A stretch of 64,000 nt of DNA, taken from an uncultured Oscillospiraceae bacterium. GTDB lineage: Bacteria > Bacillota > Clostridia > Oscillospirales > Oscillospiraceae. Positions 9,164 through 17,581 of this stretch are shown in pieces. The DNA lies in the NCBI GenBank assembly GCA_934631005.1, contig CAKTXA010000002.1, positions 62,001 through 126,000 of the forward strand, written 5' to 3'. Under the pieces are notes generated by a model that was not told the DNA's origin, searched no databases, and worked only from the letters and a program-made list of their open reading frames with translations. Every line of letters starts with the position of its first letter. Within the stretch, counting starts at the first letter, position 1. Position numbers and translations under genes: made by a program.

Positions 9164-9216
9164 ATGCGTTCCCTCCGATCCGGCAGCTGCCGCGCTCTGC
9201 GCGGCCACACGCTACT

Positions 9217-9245
9217 ATATTAGCACAGATCGAAGAATATTTCCA
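9217..9245 (-). promoter_or_regulatory. Possible promoter for uppP-ftsK
   Basis: Minus strand: TGGAAA at 9240-9245, a 17-base spacer, then TAATAT at 9217-9222. The leader contains a 7-bp GC hairpin (about 9188-9204). The -35 element is weak, so read-through from the ClpP-like gene remains an alternative. Confidence 0.45.
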
Positions 9246-9252
9246 TCCCCAT

Positions 9253-9957
9253 TCACTTTGTCTGCGATTTTGTCTGCCGTCTGCGCTGCTGCGCGATCTG
9301 CCGATGCAGACAGGAAAGCGCGTCAGACAGGCTCCCCAGCTGGTCCATCAGCCCCGACGCCACCGCTTCGCGGCCATAGACGACCGTACCGACGTCCGTC
9401 GCGATCTCATCCGTCGCCATCATATATTCCATGAACTTTTCGCGTGAGATCTTGGAGTTTTTCGTGACGAAATCCACGATCTGCTCCTGAATGCGGTTAA
9501 AATACTGATACGTCTGCGGCGCGCCCACGACCAGCCCTGTCATGCGCACCGGGTGCACGGTCATGCTGGCCGTGGGCGCGATGAGGCAGCGCTTGCACGA
9601 CACCGCCAGCGGGATGCCGATGGAGTGCCCGCCGCCGAGCACGAGCGAGACCGTGGGCTTTTTCATCCCCGCGATCAGCTCCGCAATGGCCAGCCCCGCC
9701 TCCACGTCGCCGCCCACGGTGTTGAGAAGCAGCAGCAGGCCGTCGATGTCCTCGCTCTCCTCCACCGCCGCCAGCAGCGGGATGACGTGCTCATATTTCG
9801 TTGTTTTCACGGTGTCGGGCAGCAGCTGGTGCCCCTCGATCTGCCCGACCACGGTCAGCGTGTACACCGTGCCGCGGCTGGACTTCGTCGTGGCCGCACC
9901 GAGGTCGATCACACGCTGTTGCTGCGTCTGCTCCTGATTCTTTTCCTCCGCCATCAT
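9253..9957 (-). CDS. ClpP-fold serine peptidase of the TepA/YmfB type
   Basis: A 234-residue protein with the ClpP/crotonase fold of the translocation-enhancing protein (TepA) group, implicated in handling secreted or spore-associated proteins. The catalytic serine is visible in GGGHSIGIP (Ser112) and the histidine in MTVHPVRM (His135). The oxyanion segment NTVGGDVEAG is also typical. No signal peptide or Clp chaperone-binding features are apparent. It starts with adjacent ATG codons behind GGAGGG, so the start could be 9957 or 9954. uppP lies 89 bp downstream and may be partly cotranscribed. Confidence 0.88.
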   Translation of the reverse strand: MMAEEKNQEQTQQQRVIDLGAATTKSSRGTVYTLTVVGQIEGHQLLPDTVKTTKYEHVIPLLAAVEESEDIDGLLLLLNTVGGDVEAGLAIAELIAGMKKPTVSLVLGGGHSIGIPLAVSCKRCLIAPTASMTVHPVRMTGLVVGAPQTYQYFNRIQEQIVDFVTKNSKISREKFMEYMMATDEIATDVGTVVYGREAVASGLMDQLGSLSDALSCLHRQIAQQRRRQTKSQTK

Positions 9958-10000
9958 AAACCCTCCTGCAGAAAATTTGCAGTTAGTATTTGCGGAAGAG

Positions 10001-10030
10001 AAAAAAACATCCGCCGAAGCGGATGCTTTT
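10001..10030 (-). terminator. Terminator after the minus-strand ybaK-like gene
   Basis: A 7-bp GC stem with a four-base loop (10008-10025), followed on the minus strand by seven consecutive U residues. It lies 4-30 bp past the gene's stop and separates it from the ClpP-like gene. Confidence 0.85.
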
Positions 10031-10033
10031 CGC

Positions 10034-10516
10034 TTATTCTTCGTCCGGCCGCCAGCCCTTGCAGACGTCCACCCACTGCGTGAAGTTTGAGTACTGCTCC
10101 AGCTCCGGGATGGTCAGCTCGATGGCGCTGTTGCTGCTGCCCGCGGCGGGGAAAACGGTCTGGAAGCGCTTAAGGGACTCATCCAGATATACTTTCACGC
10201 CCTCCTTCACCGCAAACGGGCACACGCCGCCCACGGCGTGGCCGATATATTCCGGCACGTCGTCATGCGGCAGCATCTTCGCCTTCGCGCCGAACTGCGC
10301 CTTGTAGCGCTTGTTGTCGACCTTGGCGTCGCCCGCGGCCACGATGAGGATGCAGCCGTCACCCAGCAGGAACGACAGCGTTTTCGCAATGCGCGCGCCC
10401 TCCACGCCCACGGCCTGCGCCGCCAGCTCCACCGTGGCGCTGGAGACGTCAAATTCCAGAATTCTATCCTCTATGCCAAGCGTCTTAAAATACGCCCGTA
10501 CCTTTTCGATCGACAT
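10034..10516 (-). CDS. YbaK/EbsC (ProX-like) aminoacyl-tRNA editing domain protein
   Basis: A 160-residue free-standing YbaK/ProRS-associated domain. Such proteins hydrolyse mischarged tRNAs, for example Ala- or Cys-tRNA(Pro). Family features are AKTLSFLLGD, the lysine-containing DAKVDNKRYK, and the GHAVGGVCPFAVKEG substrate loop. The start ATG 10516 follows GGAGGT with ideal spacing; upstream codons lie in the promoter. It is transcribed divergently from a second YbaK-family gene (10621-11091), and the two share a symmetric promoter region. The exact amino acid specificity cannot be assigned. Confidence 0.9.
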   Translation of the reverse strand: MSIEKVRAYFKTLGIEDRILEFDVSSATVELAAQAVGVEGARIAKTLSFLLGDGCILIVAAGDAKVDNKRYKAQFGAKAKMLPHDDVPEYIGHAVGGVCPFAVKEGVKVYLDESLKRFQTVFPAAGSSNSAIELTIPELEQYSNFTQWVDVCKGWRPDEE

Positions 10517-10547
10517 ACCGTAGACCTCCCATGTCAAATTCGCCCGT

Positions 10548-10599
10548 ATTATAGCAGGTTTTCGCGCCGCTTGCAAGTTGCGCGCGCATCTGCTATAAT
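10548..10599. promoter_or_regulatory. Mirror-symmetric divergent promoter with a shared palindromic -35
   Basis: The hexamer TTGCAA at 10571-10576 is its own reverse complement. To the right, a 17-base spacer leads to TATAAT at 10594-10599. To the left, an equal 17-base spacer leads to TATAAT on the minus strand at 10548-10553. Ten-base arms (ATTATAGCAG and its complement) mirror each other around the centre. Each promoter drives one YbaK-family gene. Confidence 0.85.
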
Positions 10600-10620
10600 T
10601 CCCGCAGGGAAGTGACGCTT

Positions 10621-11091
10621 ATGACAAAAACAAACGCCATGCGGCTGCTGACGCAGGCGAAGATCCCCTTCCGCGCGGCGGAGTATGACTTTGACGAAAA
10701 TGACCTCAACGGCATGCACGCCGCCGAGGGCATCGGCATGCCGCCGGAGCAAATTTTCAAAACGCTCGTGGCGCACGGCGAAAAGCATGGCTACTGCGTG
10801 TTCTGCATCCCCGTCTGCTGCGAGCTGGACCTCAAAAAGGCCGCGCAGGCGGCGCAGGAGAAGAAGATCGAGCTCATCGCCGTCAAGCAGCTCCTGCCCG
10901 TCACGGGCTACATCCGCGGCGGCTGCAGCCCCGTGGGCATGAAGAAAAAATTCCCCGCATTCTTAGACGAGAGCGCCGCGCTATACGATGAGATCGGCGT
11001 CAGCGCCGGCTGCCGCGGCTGCCAGCTGCTGCTGTCCCCGCAGGCGCTGGCGGACTACGCGCAGATGACGCTCTGCGCGCTCACACAGTAA
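10621..11091 (+). CDS. ybaK: YbaK-type Cys-tRNA(Pro)/Cys-tRNA(Cys) deacylase
   Basis: A 156-residue YbaK/EbsC family editing enzyme that clears mischarged Cys-tRNA(Pro). The YbaK landmarks are MRLLTQAKIPF at the start, the Lys-containing EQIFKTLVA, and the loop GYIRGGCSPVGMKKKFP, which is closer to E. coli YbaK than to its divergent neighbour. ATG 10621 is preferred, with GGGA about 10 bases upstream; GTG 10612 is an in-frame alternative. The predicted leader is only about 15 bases. The TSCPD gene follows after 22 bp and ends at a shared terminator. Confidence 0.92.
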   Translation: MTKTNAMRLLTQAKIPFRAAEYDFDENDLNGMHAAEGIGMPPEQIFKTLVAHGEKHGYCVFCIPVCCELDLKKAAQAAQEKKIELIAVKQLLPVTGYIRGGCSPVGMKKKFPAFLDESAALYDEIGVSAGCRGCQLLLSPQALADYAQMTLCALTQ

Positions 11092-11113
11092 CGGACTGCA
11101 AAGGAGAAACGAT

Positions 11114-11371
11114 ATGCACTATGAATACCGCACCCGCGGCACCTGTTCCACGAAGATCGACTTTGAGATCGAGGACGGCATCGTCAAAAGCGTCGCCTAC
11201 ACCGGCGGCTGCAACGGCAACCTGCAGGGCATCAGCCGTCTGGCGGTGGGCATGCCCGCAAAGGAGCTGGCCGACAAACTGCGCGGCATCCGCTGCGGCA
11301 TGAAGGAGACGTCCTGCCCCGACCAGCTGGCCAAGGCCCTCGACCGCGCACTGGCGGAAGAAGGCAAGTAA
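11114..11371 (+). CDS. TSCPD domain protein (TIGR03905-like)
   Basis: An 85-residue protein of the TSCPD group, named for a motif seen here as ETSCPDQLAKAL. The group resembles the C-terminal domain of some B12-dependent ribonucleotide reductases, but free-standing members have no settled function. The conserved cysteines (GTCSTK, GGCNGN, RCGMKETSC) could bind a metal. It follows ybaK after 22 bp with an AAAGGAG site and is followed directly by a strong terminator, so ybaK and this gene form a two-gene transcript. Confidence 0.85.
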   Translation: MHYEYRTRGTCSTKIDFEIEDGIVKSVAYTGGCNGNLQGISRLAVGMPAKELADKLRGIRCGMKETSCPDQLAKALDRALAEEGK

Positions 11372-11383
11372 ATAGCACAAAAG

Positions 11384-11415
11384 CCTGCCGATACAAACGT
11401 ATCGGCAGGTTTTTT
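11384..11415 (+). terminator. Terminator after ybaK-TSCPD
   Basis: A 10-bp perfect stem (11384-11393 with 11400-11409), a six-base loop, then six U residues. It begins 13 bp past the TSCPD stop codon. Confidence 0.95.
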
Positions 11416-11419
11416 CTTA

Positions 11420-11580
11420 GGCAGCACCGCACAATTCGGCAAGCAGATTCGGCGAGAGATTTTTCGCCAAGGCAAGGTTTGGACCGTGCAGGAATACTTT
11501 GTGTATTTCGCACGGTTCGAACCGCAGCATTGGCGGAAAAGATCCGCCGAAGCGCGCAGACGCAATTGCGCGGTGTTGCC
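11420..11580. repeat. MITE-like 161-bp long imperfect palindrome flanked by TTA
   Basis: The left end GGCAGCACCGCACAATT and the reverse complement of the right end GGCAACACCGCGCAATT differ at only two positions. The mirrored similarity continues almost to the centre, where a short hairpin closes it. The whole element could fold as one long stem. TTA lies directly outside both ends (11417-11419 and 11581-11583), as expected of a 3-bp target duplication. The right TTA is also the TAA stop codon of the restriction gene. No coding capacity is seen. Confidence 0.75.
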
Positions 11581-14178
11581 TTATAGTAGGCTGTTCATAT
11601 CGTCCGCAAACTCCCGCGCCCGCTCGTCGCGGTTGAAGAAGTGGAAGCCGCAGAGCTTGTAGGTGCAGCCGTCGGCAAATGTGCGGATGGGGACGGCCTC
11701 GCGCTCCAGCCGGAGGAGGAAGTCCTCCTTCCAGCGGTCGTTTTCGATGAGGTGACTCCCTTTCGGCTCGAGAAACACCTGTGTCTGCTCGTCGCCGTCT
11801 GCCGTGTGCCGCCGCAGAAGGAGCACATAGTCCGGCTCAAAGCGCTCGCCGCCATCAAAGGCGTAAAGATGCAGCTGCCGCTCGTTGCGGATGAGCCAGA
11901 CGGTATCGTATTTTTCCCGCAGCGCCGGGACAAACGTCTTAAAATACGCGGCAAACGCCTTTTCCTCGCCCGTACCGAACTGATCCTCAAACGCGAACCA
12001 GTCCTCGTGCGACAGATCCATCCGCCACTCCGGCGCCACGCTCCCGTCGTTCTGCGAATAGCCCGCGCCGCCCTCAGCCTGCAGGGTGTAGCTGCATTTT
12101 TTATCGCGGAACACATCGTGGATGTACAGCGGCCGGAAGGCCGTCTCGCCGGTATACTCCGGCTGCAGCGCGCCGATCGTATCCTCGATGCGCCCGAGCG
12201 CACTGAGACAGGCCGTATACCAGACGCCCGGCGGCGGGCTCTGATACGCCGACGTCAGCTCGATGCACACATCGCCGAGATACTGCCCGCTCGTGAGAAA
12301 TTCCCTTGCCGAGCGCAGCGCCGGGAAGTGCCGCCGCAGGCGGTCAAAGCGCAGCGCCGGCTGGCGGCAGAGCGCCTTATACGCGGCGGCATAGTGTTCC
12401 TCCGCCAGCTCCCGCAGCGTCCTCCGGCAGGTGAACGCCGGGGCCGTATGCTCGGCGCTCATCCCCTCCCCGGCGAAGATGGTGTCCTCCGCCGAGCTGC
12501 CCGTTGCAAGCCGCACGGCAAAGCTCCGCGCGCGGATGGCCGCAAGCGCGTCCTGCTCCGCGCCGCACGTCTCCGCGCGGCTGTTCACAAAAACGAGCCC
12601 GTCCGTATACAGCGGGTCTGCGCGGAACGCGTCTTTCAGCCGGTACTGGCGCGTCACCACGTTCTGCAGATCCACGCCGATCTCCTTAAGGGCGCTGTTG
12701 AGCTCCGCGATGTAGCGGCTGTCGTTCTGGCAGTGGTAATACAGCTCCTCGCAGATGCGCAGCGGATGCTCCAGATCGCCGTCATATTTGCGCTTGTATT
12801 TTTCCTGCTCCGCTTCCACGCGGAACGGGCAGTAGCGCGCGCCGCGGCCGATGAGCTGCGCCTCGGAGATGGTGGCGGGCGAGATCTTTTTGCCGCTGGA
12901 CTGGCGCGTCTCATACAGGCGCACAATGTCAAAGAGGTTCAGAACGTCCCAGCCCTCGTCCAGCCGCTTCACCTCGAACACCGCGCGGTAGGGATTATTC
13001 GCGCTCTCGAGCGAGTTGAGCGCCAGCTGGCGCGCCTCGGCCTCGCGGTCGTCGTTGGCGGAGATGCAGTGCCCGGCAGAAAAATCGTCCCGCAGCTCCT
13101 GCGCGAGCTGGTCAAAGGTGATGCCGCTCTTTTCAAAGTAGGCATACGCCTCATGGAGCGTCCCGTTGTCGGTCAGCTCGGAGATGCGGCGCAGCTCCGG
13201 GCCGGTCAGCGCCGCGACGGTCTGCTGGAACGCGGCCTGAAATGCCGCGCTGTCCGCGATCTTCGCGGACTTGAACAGCACCACGGGCTTGATCTGCAGC
13301 CGGTGGTCCTGAAATATCTTCAGCCGGTACTGGCTGAGGACGATGGCCTGCAGCGCACGCTCCATGACCGACACGTCGGTGCGGAGCGTTTTGATCTCCT
13401 TGGAAAAGCCATCGGCCCGGAATTTGGCGAGCGGATAGTCATAGACGATCTTGTCCCGATACTCCGCGAGGATCTGCGGGTTATTGAGGTCGCACGTGGC
13501 GGTGAACTCCAGCAGGACGTTGTCGCGCCCGGCCTCAAAAATGCGCCGCACCGTCTGCTCCCAGCTGTGATACAGCCGGTCCTCCTCCGACCCGGCCTTG
13601 AGCTTTTTCGTGTCCACGTTCAGGTGGTGCGCCTCGTCGGAGATGAGGACGATCTTCTTTCCCGCAAAGTCGTCGAACGAGACGGCGTTCTCCTTCGTGA
13701 GCCAGAGGTCGGAATGCAGCGCCTGCGTGGTGGTGAAGCAGATGTTGATGGCGTTTTCGTCCGCAGTCTGGAAATTGCGCACCTCGCGGATGGGCACGGC
13801 CTCGCCGCTGATGCGCAGCTCCTTCGCGAACAGGTACTTGCCGGACGCGGGATTCAGAAAATTGTCCTTCGTCTTTTTGACGATGTTCGACAGGTTCACA
13901 AAAAACAGGAAGTTGCGGTATCCCATCTGATAGAGATACAGCATCAGCCCCGCCATGATGAGCGTTTTTCCGGAGCCGGTCGCCATGTGAAACAGCGTCT
14001 GCGTCGGGCGCTTGCACATCTTTTTGTTCTCGAAATAGGTGATAAAATTCTCAAACGCGGCCATCTGATAGGGCCGCAGCTCGAACTGCGGGTTCAGATT
14101 CTCCGGGATGCAGGCCGGGAGCTCCGCGCCGCTGCCGTATTCGCGCAGCACGTCGAGCTTTTGATAGAGGAACTCCAT
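11581..14178 (-). CDS. res: Type III restriction enzyme, Res subunit (DEAD/H helicase-nuclease)
   Basis: An 865-residue restriction subunit. The SF2 motor has motif I ATGSGKT at 66-72, the DEAH box at 181-184, and motif VI-like QLIGRGARYCPF near 450. The C-terminus has a PD-(D/E)xK-type nuclease core, FEPDYVLLL followed by FLEPKG. With the partner Mod protein it cuts DNA at a distance from unmethylated asymmetric sites after ATP-driven sliding. It starts 3 bp after the mod stop codon. Length and motifs look intact, so the system is probably active. The stop codon abuts the MITE-like palindrome. Confidence 0.93.
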   Translation of the reverse strand: MEFLYQKLDVLREYGSGAELPACIPENLNPQFELRPYQMAAFENFITYFENKKMCKRPTQTLFHMATGSGKTLIMAGLMLYLYQMGYRNFLFFVNLSNIVKKTKDNFLNPASGKYLFAKELRISGEAVPIREVRNFQTADENAINICFTTTQALHSDLWLTKENAVSFDDFAGKKIVLISDEAHHLNVDTKKLKAGSEEDRLYHSWEQTVRRIFEAGRDNVLLEFTATCDLNNPQILAEYRDKIVYDYPLAKFRADGFSKEIKTLRTDVSVMERALQAIVLSQYRLKIFQDHRLQIKPVVLFKSAKIADSAAFQAAFQQTVAALTGPELRRISELTDNGTLHEAYAYFEKSGITFDQLAQELRDDFSAGHCISANDDREAEARQLALNSLESANNPYRAVFEVKRLDEGWDVLNLFDIVRLYETRQSSGKKISPATISEAQLIGRGARYCPFRVEAEQEKYKRKYDGDLEHPLRICEELYYHCQNDSRYIAELNSALKEIGVDLQNVVTRQYRLKDAFRADPLYTDGLVFVNSRAETCGAEQDALAAIRARSFAVRLATGSSAEDTIFAGEGMSAEHTAPAFTCRRTLRELAEEHYAAAYKALCRQPALRFDRLRRHFPALRSAREFLTSGQYLGDVCIELTSAYQSPPPGVWYTACLSALGRIEDTIGALQPEYTGETAFRPLYIHDVFRDKKCSYTLQAEGGAGYSQNDGSVAPEWRMDLSHEDWFAFEDQFGTGEEKAFAAYFKTFVPALREKYDTVWLIRNERQLHLYAFDGGERFEPDYVLLLRRHTADGDEQTQVFLEPKGSHLIENDRWKEDFLLRLEREAVPIRTFADGCTYKLCGFHFFNRDERAREFADDMNSLL

Positions 14179-14181
14179 CGC

Positions 14182-15852
14182 TCAGCCCTCCCCGTAGAAG
14201 CTCTTTGTAAAGCGCTTATCTTCCTCGCGGACGGCATAGCTTGCGTCATCCAGATCGCATAGGTTTACATAAAGTTGATTTTTGTCCAGCAACTCACACA
14301 GCAGCCGCTTTTGATCGGCAAGGCTCAGCGCCGCAAAGTCCGCCGCCGCGGGGTCGACGGTGCGCGGGTCGACGCGGCAGCTGATGAGACCCGTCGCCTG
14401 CATATCCGCCCAGATCGCGCCGAGCGCCGCGGGGTCAGACGCGTCCTGAATACGGTCCATGTACGCCGCGTTGAGCTTTGCCAGCTCGCAGGCTACGAAC
14501 GATCCGCCGCCGCGCCAGCCGTTCGGCTTCGAGATGCCGCTCTGCTCACCGTCCATCACCTTTTGCAGGCGGCGCAGGATAATGTCTACGTGCTTCTCCA
14601 GCTGCTCGCAAAGGATAAAGCGGCGGCCCGTTTTCAGTGCAGCTGCGGCCGTGGTGCCCGTGCCGCCGAAGAAGTCGAGCACAAGGTCGCCCGGCTGCGT
14701 GTGTGCCTTAAGGATGCGCTCGAGCAGCTTTTCGGACTTCTGTCCCTTCACCTCATCGCCGGGCTGCAGCATTTTGGAGACCGTCTCGCCCGAGAACGAC
14801 ACGATGGCGATGCTGTTCAGGTCGTCATATTCGCTCGCGTTCCACACGTCCTCGATGGGATACCGCTCGGCGCTTCCCTTGGCGATGTCCTTAAACTCTG
14901 CGCGCGGGATGTAATTTTTGAAAAAACGCAGCTGGTCGCTGCTTTTGGAGTAGAACAGGATCGTATCGTGATTGCGGATCCAGTTGTTGTCCACCGTTTT
15001 GTAGCCGGACAGCCAGCCGATGCGCCAGATGATCTCCCGCTGGAAGTTCTCTTCGCCGAAGATCTCGTCCATCAGCACCTTGGCGTAGTGCGCCTGATGA
15101 TAGTCCAGCTGCACATAGATCGCCCCGTCGGGCGCGAGCAGACGCCGCGCCAGCTGGAGCCTTGTTTTGAGGAACGTCAGCCACGCGCTGCGGCTGAAGC
15201 GGTCGTTATACGAAAACGAGTCCGTGCCGGTGTTGTAAGGCGGGTCGATGTAAATAAGACGCACTTTCCCCTCATACACCGGCAGCAGCGACGCGATGGC
15301 GAGCAGGTTGTTGCCCTGGATGACCAGGTTGTCGCCGCTGTGGAATCGCACGTCCCCTTCCGCCGCGCCGCCGGGGGCGTAGCGCACCGCGCCTGCCAGC
15401 ACCTTGGGCTCCAGCAGCCGGTCGATCGCGTCAGGCGCGAGCGTCTCGTTGTAAAAGATCTCCGTCCGCCGCTGATCCTCCTTCGTCTGCCCGCCCTCGA
15501 GCACGCAGTCCTTATACGGAAACGCCAGCTCCACATCGCCGGACGCCGCGAGATAGCCCCCGCGCGCGTCGGTCAGGCCGATGCGGTTTTTATACCGCGT
15601 GTACGAATCCGGCAGGAATTCGCGGTTGTTGACCACCCAGCCGAAGCCGACCTTGTCAAACACCGCGATCCCGTCCACATCCGTAAAAAAGCGTGCACGG
15701 GTGGCTTCATTTTCATACAGCAGCCGGATGAGCCGCGCATCCATTTTCATCGCGCACGCATACACGGCGTTGCGCAGCAGCTCGCCCTCCGGCGAGAAAA
15801 ACCGCTCATCCTGCCGCAGAATATCCACGACCGCGTCAAAAAAATTACTCAT
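14182..15852 (-). CDS. mod: Type III DNA adenine methyltransferase, Mod subunit
   Basis: A 556-residue N6-adenine methyltransferase of the beta order. DPPY (203-206, in LIYIDPPYNTGTDSF) precedes the AdoMet-binding DFFGGTGT (393-400). The segment between them, about residues 260-390, would be the target recognition domain, and it is compact. It methylates one strand of an asymmetric site and supplies specificity to Res. ATG 15852 follows GGAG. xylB ends only 21 bp upstream with no visible terminator between, so the R-M pair may depend on the xylB promoter. No simple-sequence repeat suggesting phase variation was seen. Confidence 0.93.
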   Translation of the reverse strand: MSNFFDAVVDILRQDERFFSPEGELLRNAVYACAMKMDARLIRLLYENEATRARFFTDVDGIAVFDKVGFGWVVNNREFLPDSYTRYKNRIGLTDARGGYLAASGDVELAFPYKDCVLEGGQTKEDQRRTEIFYNETLAPDAIDRLLEPKVLAGAVRYAPGGAAEGDVRFHSGDNLVIQGNNLLAIASLLPVYEGKVRLIYIDPPYNTGTDSFSYNDRFSRSAWLTFLKTRLQLARRLLAPDGAIYVQLDYHQAHYAKVLMDEIFGEENFQREIIWRIGWLSGYKTVDNNWIRNHDTILFYSKSSDQLRFFKNYIPRAEFKDIAKGSAERYPIEDVWNASEYDDLNSIAIVSFSGETVSKMLQPGDEVKGQKSEKLLERILKAHTQPGDLVLDFFGGTGTTAAAALKTGRRFILCEQLEKHVDIILRRLQKVMDGEQSGISKPNGWRGGGSFVACELAKLNAAYMDRIQDASDPAALGAIWADMQATGLISCRVDPRTVDPAAADFAALSLADQKRLLCELLDKNQLYVNLCDLDDASYAVREEDKRFTKSFYGEG

Positions 15853-15873
15853 GTGCTTCTACTCCATTTTTCG

Positions 15874-17346
15874 TTACAGCGCCGCAAACACGTCCTTCAG
15901 CGCGGGATAGAGCCTGCGGAAGCTCTGATAGCGGCGCTCATACTTCACCGTGAGCGCAGCGTCCGGCTCGGTCGTGGACGCGACCTCGACGAGCGCGTCG
16001 GCGGCCTCCTGCACCGTCGCAAATTTGCCGCAGCCGACCATCGCCAGCATCGCCGCGCCATAGCCGGGGCCCTGCTCCGTTTTCACCATGTCGAGCGGGA
16101 TGCCGAGGACGTTCGCGAAGATCTTGCGCCACAGCGGGCTCTTCGCGCCGCCGCCGCAGATATTCGAGCGCGGGATGTTGATGCCGAGCGACTTCGCCAC
16201 CTCGAACGAATCCCGGATGGCGAACGCCACGCCCTCCAAAACCGCCTGCACCATGTCAGACCGGCTCGTGTCCATCGTCATGCCGGTGAAGGTGCCGCGG
16301 GCGTTCGTGTCGTTGATAGGGCTGCGCTCACCCATGAGATACGGCAGGAAATACACGTGGTTGTCGCCCAGCTTTTCCTCGGAAATATCCTTCTGCTCGC
16401 CCGCAAAGTCGGACGTTTTGAAAATCTCCTCGCACAGCCACTTGTTGCAGCTGGCGGCGGAGAGCATACAGCCCATTAGATGATAGCCGCCGTCGGCGTG
16501 ACAGAACGCGTGCAGGGCGTTGTTGGGGTCGACGCCGAATTTGTCGGACGAGATGAAGATCGTCCCGGATGTGCCGAGCGAGAGGTTGCAGCCGCCCGCG
16601 CCGACCGTGCCGGTGCCGACCGCCGCGGCAGCGTTGTCGCCCGCGCCCGCGACCACTTTTACGCTTTCCGGCAGGCCCAGCGTTTTCGCCGCGTCCGGTG
16701 TGAGCGTGCCCACGACCTCATAGCTTTCAAACAGCTCTGGCATCTGGCACGCCTGTACACCGCAGATGTCCAGCATCTCCGGCGACCAGCGCTTGTGCGC
16801 CACGTCCAAAAGCAGCATGCCGGACGCGTCCGAGTAGTCACAGCAGTGGACGCCGGTGAGCTTGTAGTTTACATAATCCTTCGGCAGCATGATCTTCGCG
16901 ATCCGCGCAAAGTTCTCCGGCTCGTTTTCGCGCATCCACAGGAGCTTCGGCGCGGTAAAGCCCGCAAAGGCAATGTTCGCCGTCCACGCCGAGAGTCTGT
17001 CCTTGCCGATGACGTTGTTCAGATAGTCGACCTCTTTGGCCGTGCGTCCGTCATTCCACAGGATGGCCGGGCGGATGACGTTGTCGTGTGCATCCAGCGC
17101 GACCAGGCCGTGCATCTGGCCGCCCGCGCCGATGCCCGCGACCTGCGCCGCGTCAAAGCCCGCCAGCAGCTCGGGAACGCCGGTCACAACGGCCTTCCAC
17201 CAGTCCTCCGGCCGCTGCTCCGACCAGCCCGGATGCGGGAAGCTCAGCGGATAGTCATGCGCCACGGTGTTCAGGATCGCGCCGCTTTCGTCCACCAGCA
17301 GCAGCTTGCAGGACGATGTGCCGAGGTCAATGCCGATAAAATACAT
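15874..17346 (-). CDS. xylB: Xylulokinase (FGGY family)
   Basis: A 490-residue sugar kinase that phosphorylates D-xylulose with ATP to feed the pentose phosphate pathway. The N-terminus IGIDLGTSSCK is the phosphate-1 motif. GQMHGLVALD and the ILWNDGR segment are characteristic of xylulokinases. The adenosine motif CGGGAKSPLWRKI and the catalytic Asp in AGAGDNAAAAVG are present. It starts behind GGGGAGG and its own promoter, divergent from the SLH gene. No xylose isomerase or transporter lies nearby, so substrate assignment rests on the motifs alone. The type III mod gene follows after 21 bp. Confidence 0.94.
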   Translation of the reverse strand: MYFIGIDLGTSSCKLLLVDESGAILNTVAHDYPLSFPHPGWSEQRPEDWWKAVVTGVPELLAGFDAAQVAGIGAGGQMHGLVALDAHDNVIRPAILWNDGRTAKEVDYLNNVIGKDRLSAWTANIAFAGFTAPKLLWMRENEPENFARIAKIMLPKDYVNYKLTGVHCCDYSDASGMLLLDVAHKRWSPEMLDICGVQACQMPELFESYEVVGTLTPDAAKTLGLPESVKVVAGAGDNAAAAVGTGTVGAGGCNLSLGTSGTIFISSDKFGVDPNNALHAFCHADGGYHLMGCMLSAASCNKWLCEEIFKTSDFAGEQKDISEEKLGDNHVYFLPYLMGERSPINDTNARGTFTGMTMDTSRSDMVQAVLEGVAFAIRDSFEVAKSLGINIPRSNICGGGAKSPLWRKIFANVLGIPLDMVKTEQGPGYGAAMLAMVGCGKFATVQEAADALVEVASTTEPDAALTVKYERRYQSFRRLYPALKDVFAAL

Positions 17347-17393
17347 AGAGTCCTCCCCTTTTCCGGCGCGCCGCGCCGCGTGGTATTTTGTTT

Positions 17394-17422
17394 ATAGTAT
17401 AATTTCCGCCGAAAAAAGTCAA
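17394..17422 (-). promoter_or_regulatory. Promoter of xylB (and probably mod-res)
   Basis: Minus strand: TTGACT at 17417-17422, a 17-base spacer, then TACTAT at 17394-17399. The leader before ATG 17346 holds a very GC-rich near-palindrome (about 17363-17381). Confidence 0.8.
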
Positions 17423-17476
17423 TCCGGCCGCGCGCTTTTCCGTGTGCAGGTGTAGAAAATCTGACAAAATTAGGGC

Positions 17477-17507
17477 TTGCAAACTGTAGAAAATATGGTA
17501 ATATAAT
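17477..17507 (+). promoter_or_regulatory. Possible promoter of the SLH surface-protein gene
   Basis: Plus strand: TTGCAA at 17477-17482 and TATAAT at 17502-17507, but with a 19-base spacer. An offset -10 (TAATAT at 17499-17504) would give 16. The leader of about 65 bases includes a small GCAG/CTGC hairpin before GGAGG. Confidence 0.55.
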
Positions 17508-17581
17508 CATATCCGGGCATTTTTATGTAATCTAACCCGCAGGGAGCTGCGGAATATATAATTTCTACAGGAGGAATCCTT

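Noticed and set aside
10001..10030. An attenuator controlling the ClpP-like gene
   Set aside because: The hairpin with its U-run lies directly after the ybaK-like stop and is explained as that gene's terminator.
11641..16479. Very long plus-strand frames (873 and 734 codons) opposite res, mod and xylB
   Set aside because: They mirror the real minus-strand genes in composition, have no ribosome binding sites or recognisable domains, and overlap each other's neighbours.
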